A stretch of 39,375 nt of DNA. Source: an uncultured Chitinophagaceae bacterium. Its GTDB lineage: Bacteria > Bacteroidota > Bacteroidia > Chitinophagales > Chitinophagaceae. Positions 15,591 through 25,457 of this stretch are shown here, piece by piece. How positions within the stretch are numbered: position 1 is the first letter of the stretch; each line of letters opens with the position of its first letter. Under the pieces are notes generated by a model that was given only the letters and a program-made list of their open reading frames with translations, made no database searches and was not told the origin of the DNA. Where the stretch lies: positions 1-39,375 of the forward strand of contig CAISCV010000280.1 of assembly GCA_903883945.1 (NCBI GenBank), given 5' to 3'. Made by a program: the position numbers and the translations under genes.

Positions 15591-18500
15591 ATGATAATTA
15601 AACGATTCTTCCCTTGTATAGTCCTTGTTTTTATTGCCACTATTGGGCTTGCACAACCATCAGATACGACCTTCAACAAGCAATGGAAGGAAATTGATTC
15701 GTTAATTAATCAACAAAATTTGCCTCAGAGCGCTTTGCAAAAGCTAAATGTTATCTATCAGGAAGCTACGAAGAAAAAGCTGTCGTCACAACAGATAAAA
15801 TGTCTGGTATATCGTATTAATCTCGAAGCAAGTACGGCTGAAAATGACCCAAGTAAAAGTATCGGCATACTAGACTCTGTACTACAAAAAACAACAGATA
15901 TAGCCATTCATAGCCTGTTGGAAGGGTTGATTGCTTTTGAATATAAGACCTATTTTAACCAGAACAGGTGGCGTTACTATAACCGGAGCAATACCATTAA
16001 CTTCAAAAAGGAAGACATCAACACCTGGACTTCCGACGATTTTAATGCGGCTATTTCTCAGCACTACCTCTTGTCGCTTCAAGCCCCTGCTATTTTGCAG
16101 CAAATGAGTCTGGCTCGGTTCGATGCCATCATCACAAAAGGAAATACGAGGGAATTACGACCCACTTTATATGATTTATTGGCACACGAGGCGTTAGATT
16201 ATTTCAAATCGGGCGAGGCCTATGTTACCAAGCCCACTTATGCTTTTGTTTTGGATGATAGCAAGGCTTTATTGCCTGCTACCGATTTTACCAATGCGGT
16301 CTTTACGTCGGAAGATACAGCTTCCCATCAGTTGATAACCCTTCATATTTTTCAACAACTCGTTGCCTTTCACCAGTCCAAAAACAATAATCCAGCCTTG
16401 GTAGATGTTAATCTAGAAAGGATTGAATGGGTGAACCAAAATGGTGTTTTCGGTACCAAAAGTGTATTGTATCAGGCTGCCTTAGAAGCCATCACTACCC
16501 AATATCCCCATCAAAAGGAAACCCTGCAAGCGTGGTATCTACTAGCCAAGATAGAATCAGATAAGGCCGCTAGTTACAAGCCCTTTGAGGATACGACTAA
16601 TAGATATGGCTATGTAAGGGCTATCACAATGATAGAAAAAGTATTGCCCGACACGAGTATAAAATGTGAAGGTGCTGCCAACTTGCGGACACTTCTGGCA
16701 ACTATTAAACAGAAAAGCACTAGCATACAAATCGAACAGGTAAATGTAATTGGCAAGCCTTTCAGGGCATTGGTAAAGTATAAAAACACAGATACCTTGT
16801 ATTGTAAACTAATAGATATTACCAATGACAACAATATTTGGAATTTGAATACCTACGATAACAGCCTGTGGAGCTATATAAAGGGTCTAAACCCTGTAAG
16901 AACCATCAACCAATGGTTGCCACCAACCAGCGATTATCAACAACACTCAACAGAGATTAAGATAGATGCCTTACCAGTTGGGGCTTATGCCTTGGTAACA
17001 AGCACTGGCAAAAACTTTAATCATTTCGCCCATGAAATGACGGTTACTTATTTCTATGTATCCAATATAAGTTACATAAAAGGGCATAATAACGACTACT
17101 ATGTGCTGGATAGAGAAAGTGGCGCCCCAAAGGAAAAGGTAGAGGTGAAAGTATTGGAACGAAATGATGGCTCAAATGGAGACAGAACAAAGTACCATAC
17201 ACTAGCCACAAGGGTCTCCGATAGTAAGGGCTATTTTTCTTTAAACAATGTAAACTCAAAATACAAATACTATAACTATGAACTGTCTTTTAAATCGGCT
17301 ACGGACGAACTTCATATAAGAACCTCCCAATACAACTACGAATATAACCAGCGGGATAGAAGACAAAAAACCCATACTGCTACCTTCTTTACCGACAAGG
17401 GCATTTATCGCCCAAGCCAGACCGTATATTTTAAAGCTATTATCTTCACCAAAGAAAAGTCTGATGAACAACACCTGTATCAATCAAAAGATAGTATTAC
17501 CCTCTTTTTGAAGGATGTAAACCGTGTGGTATTGGATAGTTTAAAGTGTTTGGTTAATGATTATGGGTCTATTAATGGAAAGTTTGTATTGCCCCAAAAC
17601 CTATTAACGGGTAACTGTAGCATCTCACTAGGCAAGGGCATCTATGGTACTGCATTTTTTAAAATAGAGGAGTATAAACGCCCTACTTATGCGGTATCGA
17701 TAAATAAACCAAAGGGTAGTTACCGATTGAATAATACCATCACCGTTATCGGAACTGCCAAGGCTTTTGCTGGAAATACAATTGACAACGCAAAAGTTGT
17801 CTTTAACGTCATACGAAGGACAAGGTACCAGTATGATTATTATGGTTGGTGGAGTAGAAGCAGACCTTCTAACGAAATGGAGATTAGCCACGGCACTATT
17901 ACGACCGATGCTGCCGGCAAGTTTACCATCTCCTTTGCTGCAATTCCTGATAAGGCTATTGCAAAAGAAACCAATCCCACTTTCGACTATTCTATTGAAG
18001 CGACCGTTACCGACGGTGGGGGTGAAACCCGGAGAGCAAATGCCAATGTAAGCGTAAGCTATCAGTCGTTGCAGTTGGAGGTAACGGTTCCTTCTATTTC
18101 TTTGAAGGAAGATTTTAAGGCTATAGAAATTAATACAACCAACTTATCGGGCGAAAACGAAGCTGCGACTGTTGGTGTAAACATCTATCCATTGAAGAGT
18201 CCGTTGAAGATTGTTCGCGAGCGATTATGGGAAAGAGCAGATGTTTTTGTGATGGATAGAAAAAGCTATGAGACCGCTTTCCCCGATGATGATTATAACG
18301 ATGATAATAATGTTATAAATTGGCAGGTAGGCAATGCAGTACTTAAAGAACAAATAAATACTGCTACCGAAACCAATTTGTCGGTAAAGAATAAACTAAA
18401 GGCAGGGTATTATAAGATAGAAACCAAGGTGACGGACAAATACGGAGAGCCGCTGACCGTAGTAAAATATGTGCAGGTTTTTGATGGAAAAGAGTTGTCG

Positions 18501-21500
18501 TATCCGCAGAACAATTTTAATTATGCTATAAAAACAACAGTAGAACCCGGAGAGACTGCCAAGTATCTGGCGGGTACTTCTCACAAAGAAATAACGGTAT
18601 TGCAACAAACCATCCGTCAAAAAATGTATGGCGAGTATGCCTATGATTCCCTAAAAATATTGACCCGTAAAAAAGGGCTACAAACCATTGCCTACACCGC
18701 TTCGGAGTCAGACAGAGGCGGGCTAAGTATTCAGGAAGTATTTGTACAAAACAATCGGGTTTATATCAATAACTATCCTGTTTATGTACCTTGGACAAAC
18801 AAGGAATTGACGGTGAACTATGCTACTTATCGGAACAAAACAGAACCGGGCAGTAAAGAAAAATGGACGGTAACTATTAAGGATAAAAAGGGAGATAAGG
18901 TAGCAGCAGAATTATTAGCTACCATGTATGATGCTTCGTTGGATCAGTTTGAAGCACATTGGCTGAATAATCCTTATATCTGGCAAACGCATTATTATAG
19001 TCAAACTTGGACAAAGGGGCAAGGATTCGAAATGAGTACAGGCTCGGGCAATTATTTAAGCGCACCGTCTTATTCTTTTTCAAAAAGCTATGATAAGTTA
19101 TTAGCCACAGATAATACTTGGGGTGGTAGACTATACAACAGCTCACCGTTGATACGCAGTATGTCTAGAAATAACATGGATGAGGTGGTAGTAATAGGGT
19201 ATGGTGCGGTAAAAAAGAAAGATTTAACAGGGTCGGTAAGTATTATGAAACAAGAGTTAATGTCGGCATCGCCAAACAATTCAATTGACCAAGCTTTGGC
19301 TGGAAAAGTTGCAGGTGTTTATGTTTCAAGTCCAGGTTCAGGTAGTAATATTAAAATTAGGGGAAGCGCTACTTCGTCTAATTCTAAACCGTTATACATA
19401 GTTGATGGAATCGAAATGGCAGATATTGGAAGCATTAATAAAGATGATATTGAATCTTTCGATGTACTTAAAGATGTTACTGAACTTGTAAAGTATGGGG
19501 CAAAGGGAGCTAACGGCGTAATCATCATTACTACAAAGAAGGGAAATCAAAATAATAAACCCATCCCTACCCGCACCAACTTCAATGAAACAGCGTTCTT
19601 CTTTCCAGAGTTGCACGCAGATACAGGCGGTAACTACACGGTTAGCTTTACCATGCCCGATGCGTTAACCCAATGGAAATGGCTAAGTTTTGCCCATACC
19701 AAAGACTTACAATTTGGCTCACAAAAAGCATTGATCACTAGTCAGAAGACCCTGATGGTACAAAGTAATGCCCCACGGTTTATGCGGGAGGGGGATCAAC
19801 TCGATTTCAGCACCAAGATTAGTAACCTGAGTACGACCCTATTAACAGGCAAAGTGTGTCTCGAATTGGTAGATGCGCTTACCGATAAGCCCTTAGATGG
19901 CTTGTTTCACAATGTAAACCCTTCACAATCCTTTACAGTAAATGCAGGGCAAAGTACTTCCTTCAAGTTCCCACTAAACATCCCGTACAACTACAACAAA
20001 CCGCTTTTGTGGAAGGTAGTGGCAAGGGCAGGTGACTATAGCGATGGGGAGGAAAAGATAATTCCTGTAGTTACCAACAGGCAATTGGTTACCGAGAGTA
20101 TGCCTATCCTAGTAAAAGGAGATACGACGGTACACTTTGTCTTCGATAAGTTGTTGTCGGGCAATAAGGGGAGTCAGACTTTAAGTAACGAATCGGTAAC
20201 GGTAGAGTGTACGCCTAATCCTGTTTGGTATGCCGTACAAGGGTTGCCTTACTTGATGGAGTATCCTTATGAATGTGCCGAACAAACATTCAATCGGTTT
20301 TATGCCAATGCTTTGGCGGCATTTATTGTGGCTAAACATCCACGGATAAAGGCAGTATTTGCTGAATGGATGAAAGATTCATCCTCACTGAAAAGTAACC
20401 TGTATAAGAACCAGGAACTAAAACAGATATTGCTAGAAGAAACGCCGTGGGTGTTTGATGCTCAAAACGAAACCAAGCAACAACACAATATTGCCCTGTT
20501 GTTTGATATGGTAAGGATGGCAAACAGTACCGAATCGGCCCTTGATAAACTAAAGGGAATGCAATTGGATAATGGTGGCTTTGCGTGGTTTAAAGGGGGG
20601 TATGAGGACCGTTATATTACCAATTACATCTTGACAGGTATTGGCAAATTGAAAAAAGCAGGGGCGTTAACGCCTGAATTGAATGATAAACTACAAGCAA
20701 TCATCAGTAAGGCATTGGGTTTTATGGATGCTAAAATAGGAGAGGATTATCAGTGGCTAATTGCCCATCACATCGAAATGGAGCAAATGCATATTGGGTC
20801 TACAGAGATACAATACCTTTTCATGCGCAGCTTTTGGACTGATAATCTGCTAAGCGATAAAGTGGCTTATAACTACTATTACAATCAAGGCAAAAAATAT
20901 TGGGTGAAACAGAGTCTCTACAATCAGGCTTTGTTAGGTATTGCCTTCGGCCGAAATGGGGAAGCAGATTTTAGCCTGAAAAACATCTTTCCTTCCATCA
21001 GTGAAAATGCCATCCATAATAAGTTGGGAATGTATTGGAAAGAAACTTCTACTTGTTTCTGGTATCAGAACCCTGTGGAATATGAAAGTGCCATGATTGC
21101 CTTTTATAATGAGATGCTTGGATATAAGAGTGATGCAAAAATAAGTCAGGATATCAGCGATATGAAAACATGGCTCATATTGAATAAGCAAACCAACAAC
21201 TGGAAAACAACCGTTGCCACTGCCGATGCGTGTTATGCGTTGCTGATGGGAGAAGATGATTTACTAGATAAGAATAAGACGATGAATATCAGTTTGGGAA
21301 GCCTGCAATTGAGTTCTGCCACAGAGAAAAGTGCTGCTGGCACGGATTATATTAAAGAACGCATTGGTGGTGAAAACATAAATACATCAATGGGAGACAT
21401 CACAGTAACCACCAAAACGTATGGTTTAAATAATCAGCCTGTTGCCAAACCTGATAGGGGCATCAGTTATGGGGCAGTCTATTGGCAGTATTTTGAAGAC

Positions 21501-21950
21501 ATGGATAAGATTACGCCTGCTGCCACACCTCTATCCATAAAGAAGCAATTGTTTATAGAAAAGAATACCAATAAGGGCAAGGTTATAACGCCTGTTAATA
21601 ATAATGATGTATTGAAAGTAGGCGATAAAGTAGTCATACGATTAGAGTTGCGCAGCGATAGGGACATGGAATACCTCCACTTGAAAGATATGCGTGCCGC
21701 AACAATGGAACCAGAAAATGTATTGAGTAGTTATAAATGGCAGGATGGATTGGGTTACTATGAAGCCACTAAAGATGCAAGTACCAACTTCTTCATCAGC
21801 TACTTACAAAAGGGAACGTATGTTTTTGAGTATCCTGTTTACATAACCCATACTGGCAATTTCAGTACAGGCACCGCTAATATACAATGTATGTATGCAC
21901 CCGAATTCACTAGCCACAGCGAAGGGATGAAGGTGAGTGTGCTGCCATAG
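15591..21950 (+). CDS. Alpha-2-macroglobulin-like protein with thioester and embedded SusC-type plug domain
   Basis: A 2119-residue exported protein (signal peptide MIIKRFFPCIVLVFIATIGLAQ). After a helical N-terminal region, MG-type domains appear, with the MG2 signature FTDKGIYRPSQTVYFKAI near 596-615. Residues about 1197-1318 are a different module: DEVVVIGYGAVKKKDLTGSV, LAGKVAGVYV, NIKIRGSATSSNSKPLYIVDG and GVIIITTKKG, the N-terminal plug of SusC/RagA receptors. No barrel follows. The A2M domain resumes at NFNETAFFFPELHADTGG. The thioester motif CAEQ is intact at 1562-1565 (YECAEQTFNRF), with the helical thioester-domain toroid after it. Bacterial A2Ms trap proteases in the periplasm. pbpC, a frequent A2M neighbour, is absent. 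The plug lies close to where a bait region would be expected. Base composition across the plug (about 37% G+C by hand over 19261-19500) does not differ clearly from upstream sequence. Confidence 0.93.
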   Translation: MIIKRFFPCIVLVFIATIGLAQPSDTTFNKQWKEIDSLINQQNLPQSALQKLNVIYQEATKKKLSSQQIKCLVYRINLEASTAENDPSKSIGILDSVLQKTTDIAIHSLLEGLIAFEYKTYFNQNRWRYYNRSNTINFKKEDINTWTSDDFNAAISQHYLLSLQAPAILQQMSLARFDAIITKGNTRELRPTLYDLLAHEALDYFKSGEAYVTKPTYAFVLDDSKALLPATDFTNAVFTSEDTASHQLITLHIFQQLVAFHQSKNNNPALVDVNLERIEWVNQNGVFGTKSVLYQAALEAITTQYPHQKETLQAWYLLAKIESDKAASYKPFEDTTNRYGYVRAITMIEKVLPDTSIKCEGAANLRTLLATIKQKSTSIQIEQVNVIGKPFRALVKYKNTDTLYCKLIDITNDNNIWNLNTYDNSLWSYIKGLNPVRTINQWLPPTSDYQQHSTEIKIDALPVGAYALVTSTGKNFNHFAHEMTVTYFYVSNISYIKGHNNDYYVLDRESGAPKEKVEVKVLERNDGSNGDRTKYHTLATRVSDSKGYFSLNNVNSKYKYYNYELSFKSATDELHIRTSQYNYEYNQRDRRQKTHTATFFTDKGIYRPSQTVYFKAIIFTKEKSDEQHLYQSKDSITLFLKDVNRVVLDSLKCLVNDYGSINGKFVLPQNLLTGNCSISLGKGIYGTAFFKIEEYKRPTYAVSINKPKGSYRLNNTITVIGTAKAFAGNTIDNAKVVFNVIRRTRYQYDYYGWWSRSRPSNEMEISHGTITTDAAGKFTISFAAIPDKAIAKETNPTFDYSIEATVTDGGGETRRANANVSVSYQSLQLEVTVPSISLKEDFKAIEINTTNLSGENEAATVGVNIYPLKSPLKIVRERLWERADVFVMDRKSYETAFPDDDYNDDNNVINWQVGNAVLKEQINTATETNLSVKNKLKAGYYKIETKVTDKYGEPLTVVKYVQVFDGKELSYPQNNFNYAIKTTVEPGETAKYLAGTSHKEITVLQQTIRQKMYGEYAYDSLKILTRKKGLQTIAYTASESDRGGLSIQEVFVQNNRVYINNYPVYVPWTNKELTVNYATYRNKTEPGSKEKWTVTIKDKKGDKVAAELLATMYDASLDQFEAHWLNNPYIWQTHYYSQTWTKGQGFEMSTGSGNYLSAPSYSFSKSYDKLLATDNTWGGRLYNSSPLIRSMSRNNMDEVVVIGYGAVKKKDLTGSVSIMKQELMSASPNNSIDQALAGKVAGVYVSSPGSGSNIKIRGSATSSNSKPLYIVDGIEMADIGSINKDDIESFDVLKDVTELVKYGAKGANGVIIITTKKGNQNNKPIPTRTNFNETAFFFPELHADTGGNYTVSFTMPDALTQWKWLSFAHTKDLQFGSQKALITSQKTLMVQSNAPRFMREGDQLDFSTKISNLSTTLLTGKVCLELVDALTDKPLDGLFHNVNPSQSFTVNAGQSTSFKFPLNIPYNYNKPLLWKVVARAGDYSDGEEKIIPVVTNRQLVTESMPILVKGDTTVHFVFDKLLSGNKGSQTLSNESVTVECTPNPVWYAVQGLPYLMEYPYECAEQTFNRFYANALAAFIVAKHPRIKAVFAEWMKDSSSLKSNLYKNQELKQILLEETPWVFDAQNETKQQHNIALLFDMVRMANSTESALDKLKGMQLDNGGFAWFKGGYEDRYITNYILTGIGKLKKAGALTPELNDKLQAIISKALGFMDAKIGEDYQWLIAHHIEMEQMHIGSTEIQYLFMRSFWTDNLLSDKVAYNYYYNQGKKYWVKQSLYNQALLGIAFGRNGEADFSLKNIFPSISENAIHNKLGMYWKETSTCFWYQNPVEYESAMIAFYNEMLGYKSDAKISQDISDMKTWLILNKQTNNWKTTVATADACYALLMGEDDLLDKNKTMNISLGSLQLSSATEKSAAGTDYIKERIGGENINTSMGDITVTTKTYGLNNQPVAKPDRGISYGAVYWQYFEDMDKITPAATPLSIKKQLFIEKNTNKGKVITPVNNNDVLKVGDKVVIRLELRSDRDMEYLHLKDMRAATMEPENVLSSYKWQDGLGYYEATKDASTNFFISYLQKGTYVFEYPVYITHTGNFSTGTANIQCMYAPEFTSHSEGMKVSVLP

Positions 21951-22106
21951 TTGGATATACAAAAAAGACTTTATCCAGTGTTTGGGTTGAACATTAGTAT
22001 ATTGATCTTCACCTTTTTACTATCAATTTAATGGTGTTCAAATTAAAAAATGTTAAATCCGGCTATTCCCTAATCGAGAAAATAATGCTTGTTATTCAAA
22101 TGCCGT

Positions 22107-22114
22107 TATTTTTA
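22107..22114 (+). promoter_or_regulatory. -7 box directly before the rlmD GTG start
   Basis: TATTTTTA fits TAnnTTTG at seven of eight positions and ends 4 nt before the GTG at 22119. This predicts a leaderless transcript and supports GTG as the start. Confidence 0.45.
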
Positions 22115-22118
22115 CCCC

Positions 22119-23564
22119 GTGAGAAAATTTAAGAAACCTGTTGTTTTAGAGAATGTATTAGTAGAAAATTATGCTGCTGAAGGCAAGAGCCTCGCACGTG
22201 TAGAGGGCAAAGTGATATTTATAGAAGGAACCGTGCCTGGCGATATCGTAGATATTCAACTAACAAAAAGCAAAAAGGACTGGGCTGAAGCCTATCCTTT
22301 GGCGTTTAAAGAATACGCTGCAAACAGGGTAACGCCTTTCTGCAAACACTTTGGGGTATGCGGTGGCTGCCAATGGCAAATGCTTCCTTACAAAGAACAA
22401 CTCATTTACAAACAACAACAGGTAGCCGATAACTTGGGCAGAATAGGCAAGGTGGCCTTGCCCGAAATGTTGCCAATAGTGGGGGCAGACGCTACAACGG
22501 GCTACCGCAACAAATTGGAATATACATTTGCTACCAGAAGATATATACCAAAGGAGGAGTTTCAGCAATTGCGTGCCGAGGATAAGATCACCGAAGCTAT
22601 AGAAGGAACGATAGGCGCAGCGGGTTTTCATGCAAAGGGTCAGTTCGATAAAGTGGTAGAGATAGATGTTTGTCACCTGCAAGAAGAACCTACCAACCTG
22701 ATGCGTAAGGCCATTGTAACCTATGCCAAAGAAAATGGGTTACGCTTTTGGGACATCAGAAACCACGAGGGTATGCTGCGCAATATGATGGTGCGTATTG
22801 CAACTACTGGAGAGATAATGGTGAACATTGTTTTGGGATTGGAAGATAAGAAACTGCAAAAAGGGTTGTTCGATTTTCTGTTGAAACAGTTTCCTGCTAT
22901 CACCACGTTGTTGTATATCATCAACCGAAAGTTTAATGATAGCATCTACGATCTCGAGCCTGTTGCCTATTATGGCAATGGTTACATTACAGAGAAGCTG
23001 GAGGATTTTCAGTTTAAGATTAGTCCGAAGTCTTTCTTTCAAACCAATACTAGGCAAGGCGAGAAGTTATATGAAATAACCAGAGACTTTGCTGAACTGG
23101 ATGGCACACAAACTGTTTATGATTTATATTGTGGCACTGGTAGCATCGGGATATTTTGTAGCAAAGGGGCAAAAAAGATTGTAGGCGTAGAATTGATTGA
23201 GGATGCCATTAAAGATGCGAAGGAAAATGCAGCGTTAAACGGTATAGACCACTCTTTTTTTACAGCTGGCGATGTAATTGCCATTTGTGATGATGCTTTC
23301 TTTGAAACCCATGGCAAGCCAGATGTTATCATCACCGACCCTCCCCGTGCCGGAATGCACGAAAAACTGGTGAAGAAACTGTTGGATATTGCAGCCCCAT
23401 TGGTAGTGTATGTAAGTTGTAACCCTGCCACGCAGGCAAGAGACTTAGCGTTGCTAGACGATAAATATGTGGTTACCAAGATACAGCCGGTGGATATGTT
23501 CCCACACACGCATCATATAGAAAACGTGGTTCAGTTGAAGTTGAGGGGGAAGGGAGAAAGATAG
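22119..23564 (+). CDS. rlmD: 23S rRNA (uracil-5-)-methyltransferase, RlmD/RumA family
   Basis: A 481-residue SAM-dependent enzyme that methylates C5 of a uridine, U1939 of 23S rRNA in the E. coli RlmD case. An N-terminal TRAM domain (about 5-60: VLENVLVENYAAEGKSLARV) is followed by a 4Fe-4S site with C75, C81 and C84 (FCKHFGVCGGC) and a fourth cysteine in EIDVCHLQ. The SAM motif is YDLYCGTGSIGIF. The catalytic loop is DPPRAGMH and the nucleophile lies in VYVSCNPATQARDL. The GTG start at 22119 is chosen because no ATG is in frame nearby and a -7 box ends 4 nt before it; an upstream TTG would add a 10-residue leader. The exact target could also be that of the paralogous RlmCD or TrmA group, but the Fe-S cysteines favour RlmD. 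Confidence 0.9.
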   Translation: MRKFKKPVVLENVLVENYAAEGKSLARVEGKVIFIEGTVPGDIVDIQLTKSKKDWAEAYPLAFKEYAANRVTPFCKHFGVCGGCQWQMLPYKEQLIYKQQQVADNLGRIGKVALPEMLPIVGADATTGYRNKLEYTFATRRYIPKEEFQQLRAEDKITEAIEGTIGAAGFHAKGQFDKVVEIDVCHLQEEPTNLMRKAIVTYAKENGLRFWDIRNHEGMLRNMMVRIATTGEIMVNIVLGLEDKKLQKGLFDFLLKQFPAITTLLYIINRKFNDSIYDLEPVAYYGNGYITEKLEDFQFKISPKSFFQTNTRQGEKLYEITRDFAELDGTQTVYDLYCGTGSIGIFCSKGAKKIVGVELIEDAIKDAKENAALNGIDHSFFTAGDVIAICDDAFFETHGKPDVIITDPPRAGMHEKLVKKLLDIAAPLVVYVSCNPATQARDLALLDDKYVVTKIQPVDMFPHTHHIENVVQLKLRGKGER

Positions 23565-23624
23565 GCAAGGAGGAGATAGGCAGATAGAGGACGAGAAAAT
23601 TAGATATTTTTTAGAATAGATATT

Positions 23625-24458
23625 ATGAATGAATTTAGACCGGGTAGATTTGAGGTTTTACCTCCAATAATTAAAAACTTACTCATTATAAATGTGTTGG
23701 TTTTTATTGCACAAAATACGGTTGCCAAACAGTTTAGTCTTCCGATGGATAATTTGTTTGCCTTGCATACATGGAAGAGTACGCTTTTTCAACCGTGGCA
23801 ATTGATTACGCACATGTTCCTGCATGGAAGTATCGGACACATCTTTGGAAATATGTTTGCTTTATGGATGTTTGGTGCGGTGCTAGAAAATCTATGGGGA
23901 CCAAAACGATTTATTACCTTTTACATCATCTGCGGGTTGGGTGCGGCTTTGTTACACCTGCTTTTCTTAAATTATGAAGTTAGCCAGTTAACAAATCAGT
24001 ATGCCGATTTAGTTGCCATGCACCTAGGCAACAAATCAGGGGCTACCGAGGCGATGATGAACTATGCCAAACAACACCATATACCTTTAAATCCAGAGTT
24101 TGTAACCTATATCATTGATAATCCCAACGACCATGAAGCAGCAGGAAGATTGTTAGAAGGGCTTGCTGATAGTTACAAAGAGACACTAAATACACCCACC
24201 ATTGGTGCAAGCGGTGCCATATTTGGCGTACTAGCTGCATTTGTTTATTTATTTCCCAATACCTATTTATATCTGTATTTCTTTTTTCCCATCAAGGCAA
24301 AATGGGCGGGATTAGCCTACTTTGGGTATGAACTGTTCTTTGCTGTCAAAAACTCTGCTGGTGACAATGTAGCAAGATGGGCGCATGTAGGCGGTGCTAT
24401 TGTTGGTTTATTAATAGTAATGACATGGAACAAAACAAACAAAAAGACGTTCTATTAA
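23625..24458 (+). CDS. Rhomboid intramembrane serine protease, catalytically complete
   Basis: A 277-residue polytopic membrane protease that cleaves transmembrane helices. The dyad is intact: S196 in TIGASGAIFG and H254 in RWAHVGGAIVG. The oxyanion pair H72/N76 is present in SIGHIFGNMFALWMFG. About 70 extra residues (117-190, polar and helical: YADLVAMHLGNKSGATEAMMNYAKQ and on) are inserted between the third and fourth membrane segments, larger than the loop in GlpG. Substrates are unknown. The gene is first of four in a row: active rhomboid, inactive rhomboid, then two membrane EEP-fold proteins. The second rhomboid starts 69 nt downstream. The ATG at 23625 gives a short cytosolic N-terminus, as usual. 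Confidence 0.94.
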   Translation: MNEFRPGRFEVLPPIIKNLLIINVLVFIAQNTVAKQFSLPMDNLFALHTWKSTLFQPWQLITHMFLHGSIGHIFGNMFALWMFGAVLENLWGPKRFITFYIICGLGAALLHLLFLNYEVSQLTNQYADLVAMHLGNKSGATEAMMNYAKQHHIPLNPEFVTYIIDNPNDHEAAGRLLEGLADSYKETLNTPTIGASGAIFGVLAAFVYLFPNTYLYLYFFFPIKAKWAGLAYFGYELFFAVKNSAGDNVARWAHVGGAIVGLLIVMTWNKTNKKTFY

Positions 24459-24503
24459 TTAGCACTGGAACCGATTTTAATTAATCAGTAACAGAACAGC
24501 TTT

Positions 24504-24511
24504 TATCTTTA
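24504..24511 (+). promoter_or_regulatory. Possible -7 box for the second rhomboid
   Basis: TATCTTTA is one base from TAnnTTTG and lies 16 nt before the GTG start at 24528. The same octamer precedes the second EEP gene. Confidence 0.35.
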
Positions 24512-24527
24512 CACAAATTATTTTACA

Positions 24528-25451
24528 GTGAGTACCCGAGATTATAGCAATAAAAGAATACCCTTATTAGGAGCTGAAAACAATGCGCTAACCTGGTTGA
24601 TCATTATCAATGGCACTGTGTTTATCCTGTTGAACTTTATTCATGTGATCTATTACTTCTCAGAAATATCTGCGGATTTCTTTCAACGTCAGATACTCGA
24701 TTGGTTTTGTTTATCCCCTTCTTTAGAAAAACTAAGTACTAGGCCTTGGGTTTTACTTACCTATATGTTTAGTCATCTTGGGGTATGGCAACTGATAAGT
24801 AGCTTGTTGTGGCTTTGGAGCTTTGGTTATATCCTACAAGATTTAACGGGTAATCGCAAATTAATTCCCATCTATTTGTATGGTGGCTTTGTTGGAGCAG
24901 TATTCTTTTTATTAACTAATAATATTTTCCCTGTTCTGTATCAACAATTAGAGGTATTGCCTCCTATGATGGGAGCAGGTGCGGCATTGATGGCGGTTGC
25001 TGTGGCTACCACAACCCTTGCCCCAGACTACCGCATATTTCCTATGATTAATGGAGGTATTCCTCTTTGGGTTTTGACACTCATTTTTGCTGCCATAGAC
25101 TATGCAACAATCGCTAGTTCTAGTGCAGGAATGGCTGTAGCACACCTTGCCGGTGGAGCAATGGGCTTTATATTTATTAAACAACTGGGCAAAGGCAATG
25201 ATCTTGGACAATGGATGATTGATTTATTGGAGTGGTGTGATAACCTTTTTAATCCTGAGAAGAAGAACTTTAATAAACCACAAAAAGATAAGCTATATTA
25301 TACCAGTAAAGAAGCCCCTTACAAAAAAGTACCGAATATAACACAACAAAAGCTTGATGATATACTTGATAAGATAAACCAGGAAGGGTATCACATGCTT
25401 ACAGACGAAGAGAAATCTTTTTTAAAAAAAGCAAGTAAAGAAGAATTGTAA
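24528..25451 (+). CDS. Rhomboid pseudoprotease with C-terminal tail (DUF6576-like)
   Basis: A 307-residue six-helix rhomboid-fold protein that has lost its catalytic residues. The GxSG motif reads MGAGAAL, with G151 at the serine position, and the HxxxN oxyanion motif reads QLISS (Q88, S92). The sixth-helix histidine remains (H206, AHLAGGAMG), as does the overall helix pattern (FSHLGVWQLISSLLWLWSFG). A soluble tail follows (about 225-307), ending in a helical motif, LDDILDKINQEGYHMLTDEE, that resembles the DUF6576 tail of Bacteroidota rhomboids. The start is GTG at 24528; no ATG is near. It lies between an active rhomboid and two EEP enzymes, the next ATG being only 6 nt after its stop. By analogy with iRhoms it may bind and regulate substrates or the active partner (inference). 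Confidence 0.85.
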   Translation: MSTRDYSNKRIPLLGAENNALTWLIIINGTVFILLNFIHVIYYFSEISADFFQRQILDWFCLSPSLEKLSTRPWVLLTYMFSHLGVWQLISSLLWLWSFGYILQDLTGNRKLIPIYLYGGFVGAVFFLLTNNIFPVLYQQLEVLPPMMGAGAALMAVAVATTTLAPDYRIFPMINGGIPLWVLTLIFAAIDYATIASSSAGMAVAHLAGGAMGFIFIKQLGKGNDLGQWMIDLLEWCDNLFNPEKKNFNKPQKDKLYYTSKEAPYKKVPNITQQKLDDILDKINQEGYHMLTDEEKSFLKKASKEEL

Positions 25452-25457
25452 CCATCG

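Noticed and set aside
19176-19548. Recent horizontal insertion of the plug domain into the A2M gene
   Set aside because: A hand count of G+C (about 37% over 19261-19500) is close to the upstream part of the same gene (about 39% over 18901-19020), and no flanking duplication is visible. The fusion is real but its age cannot be judged.
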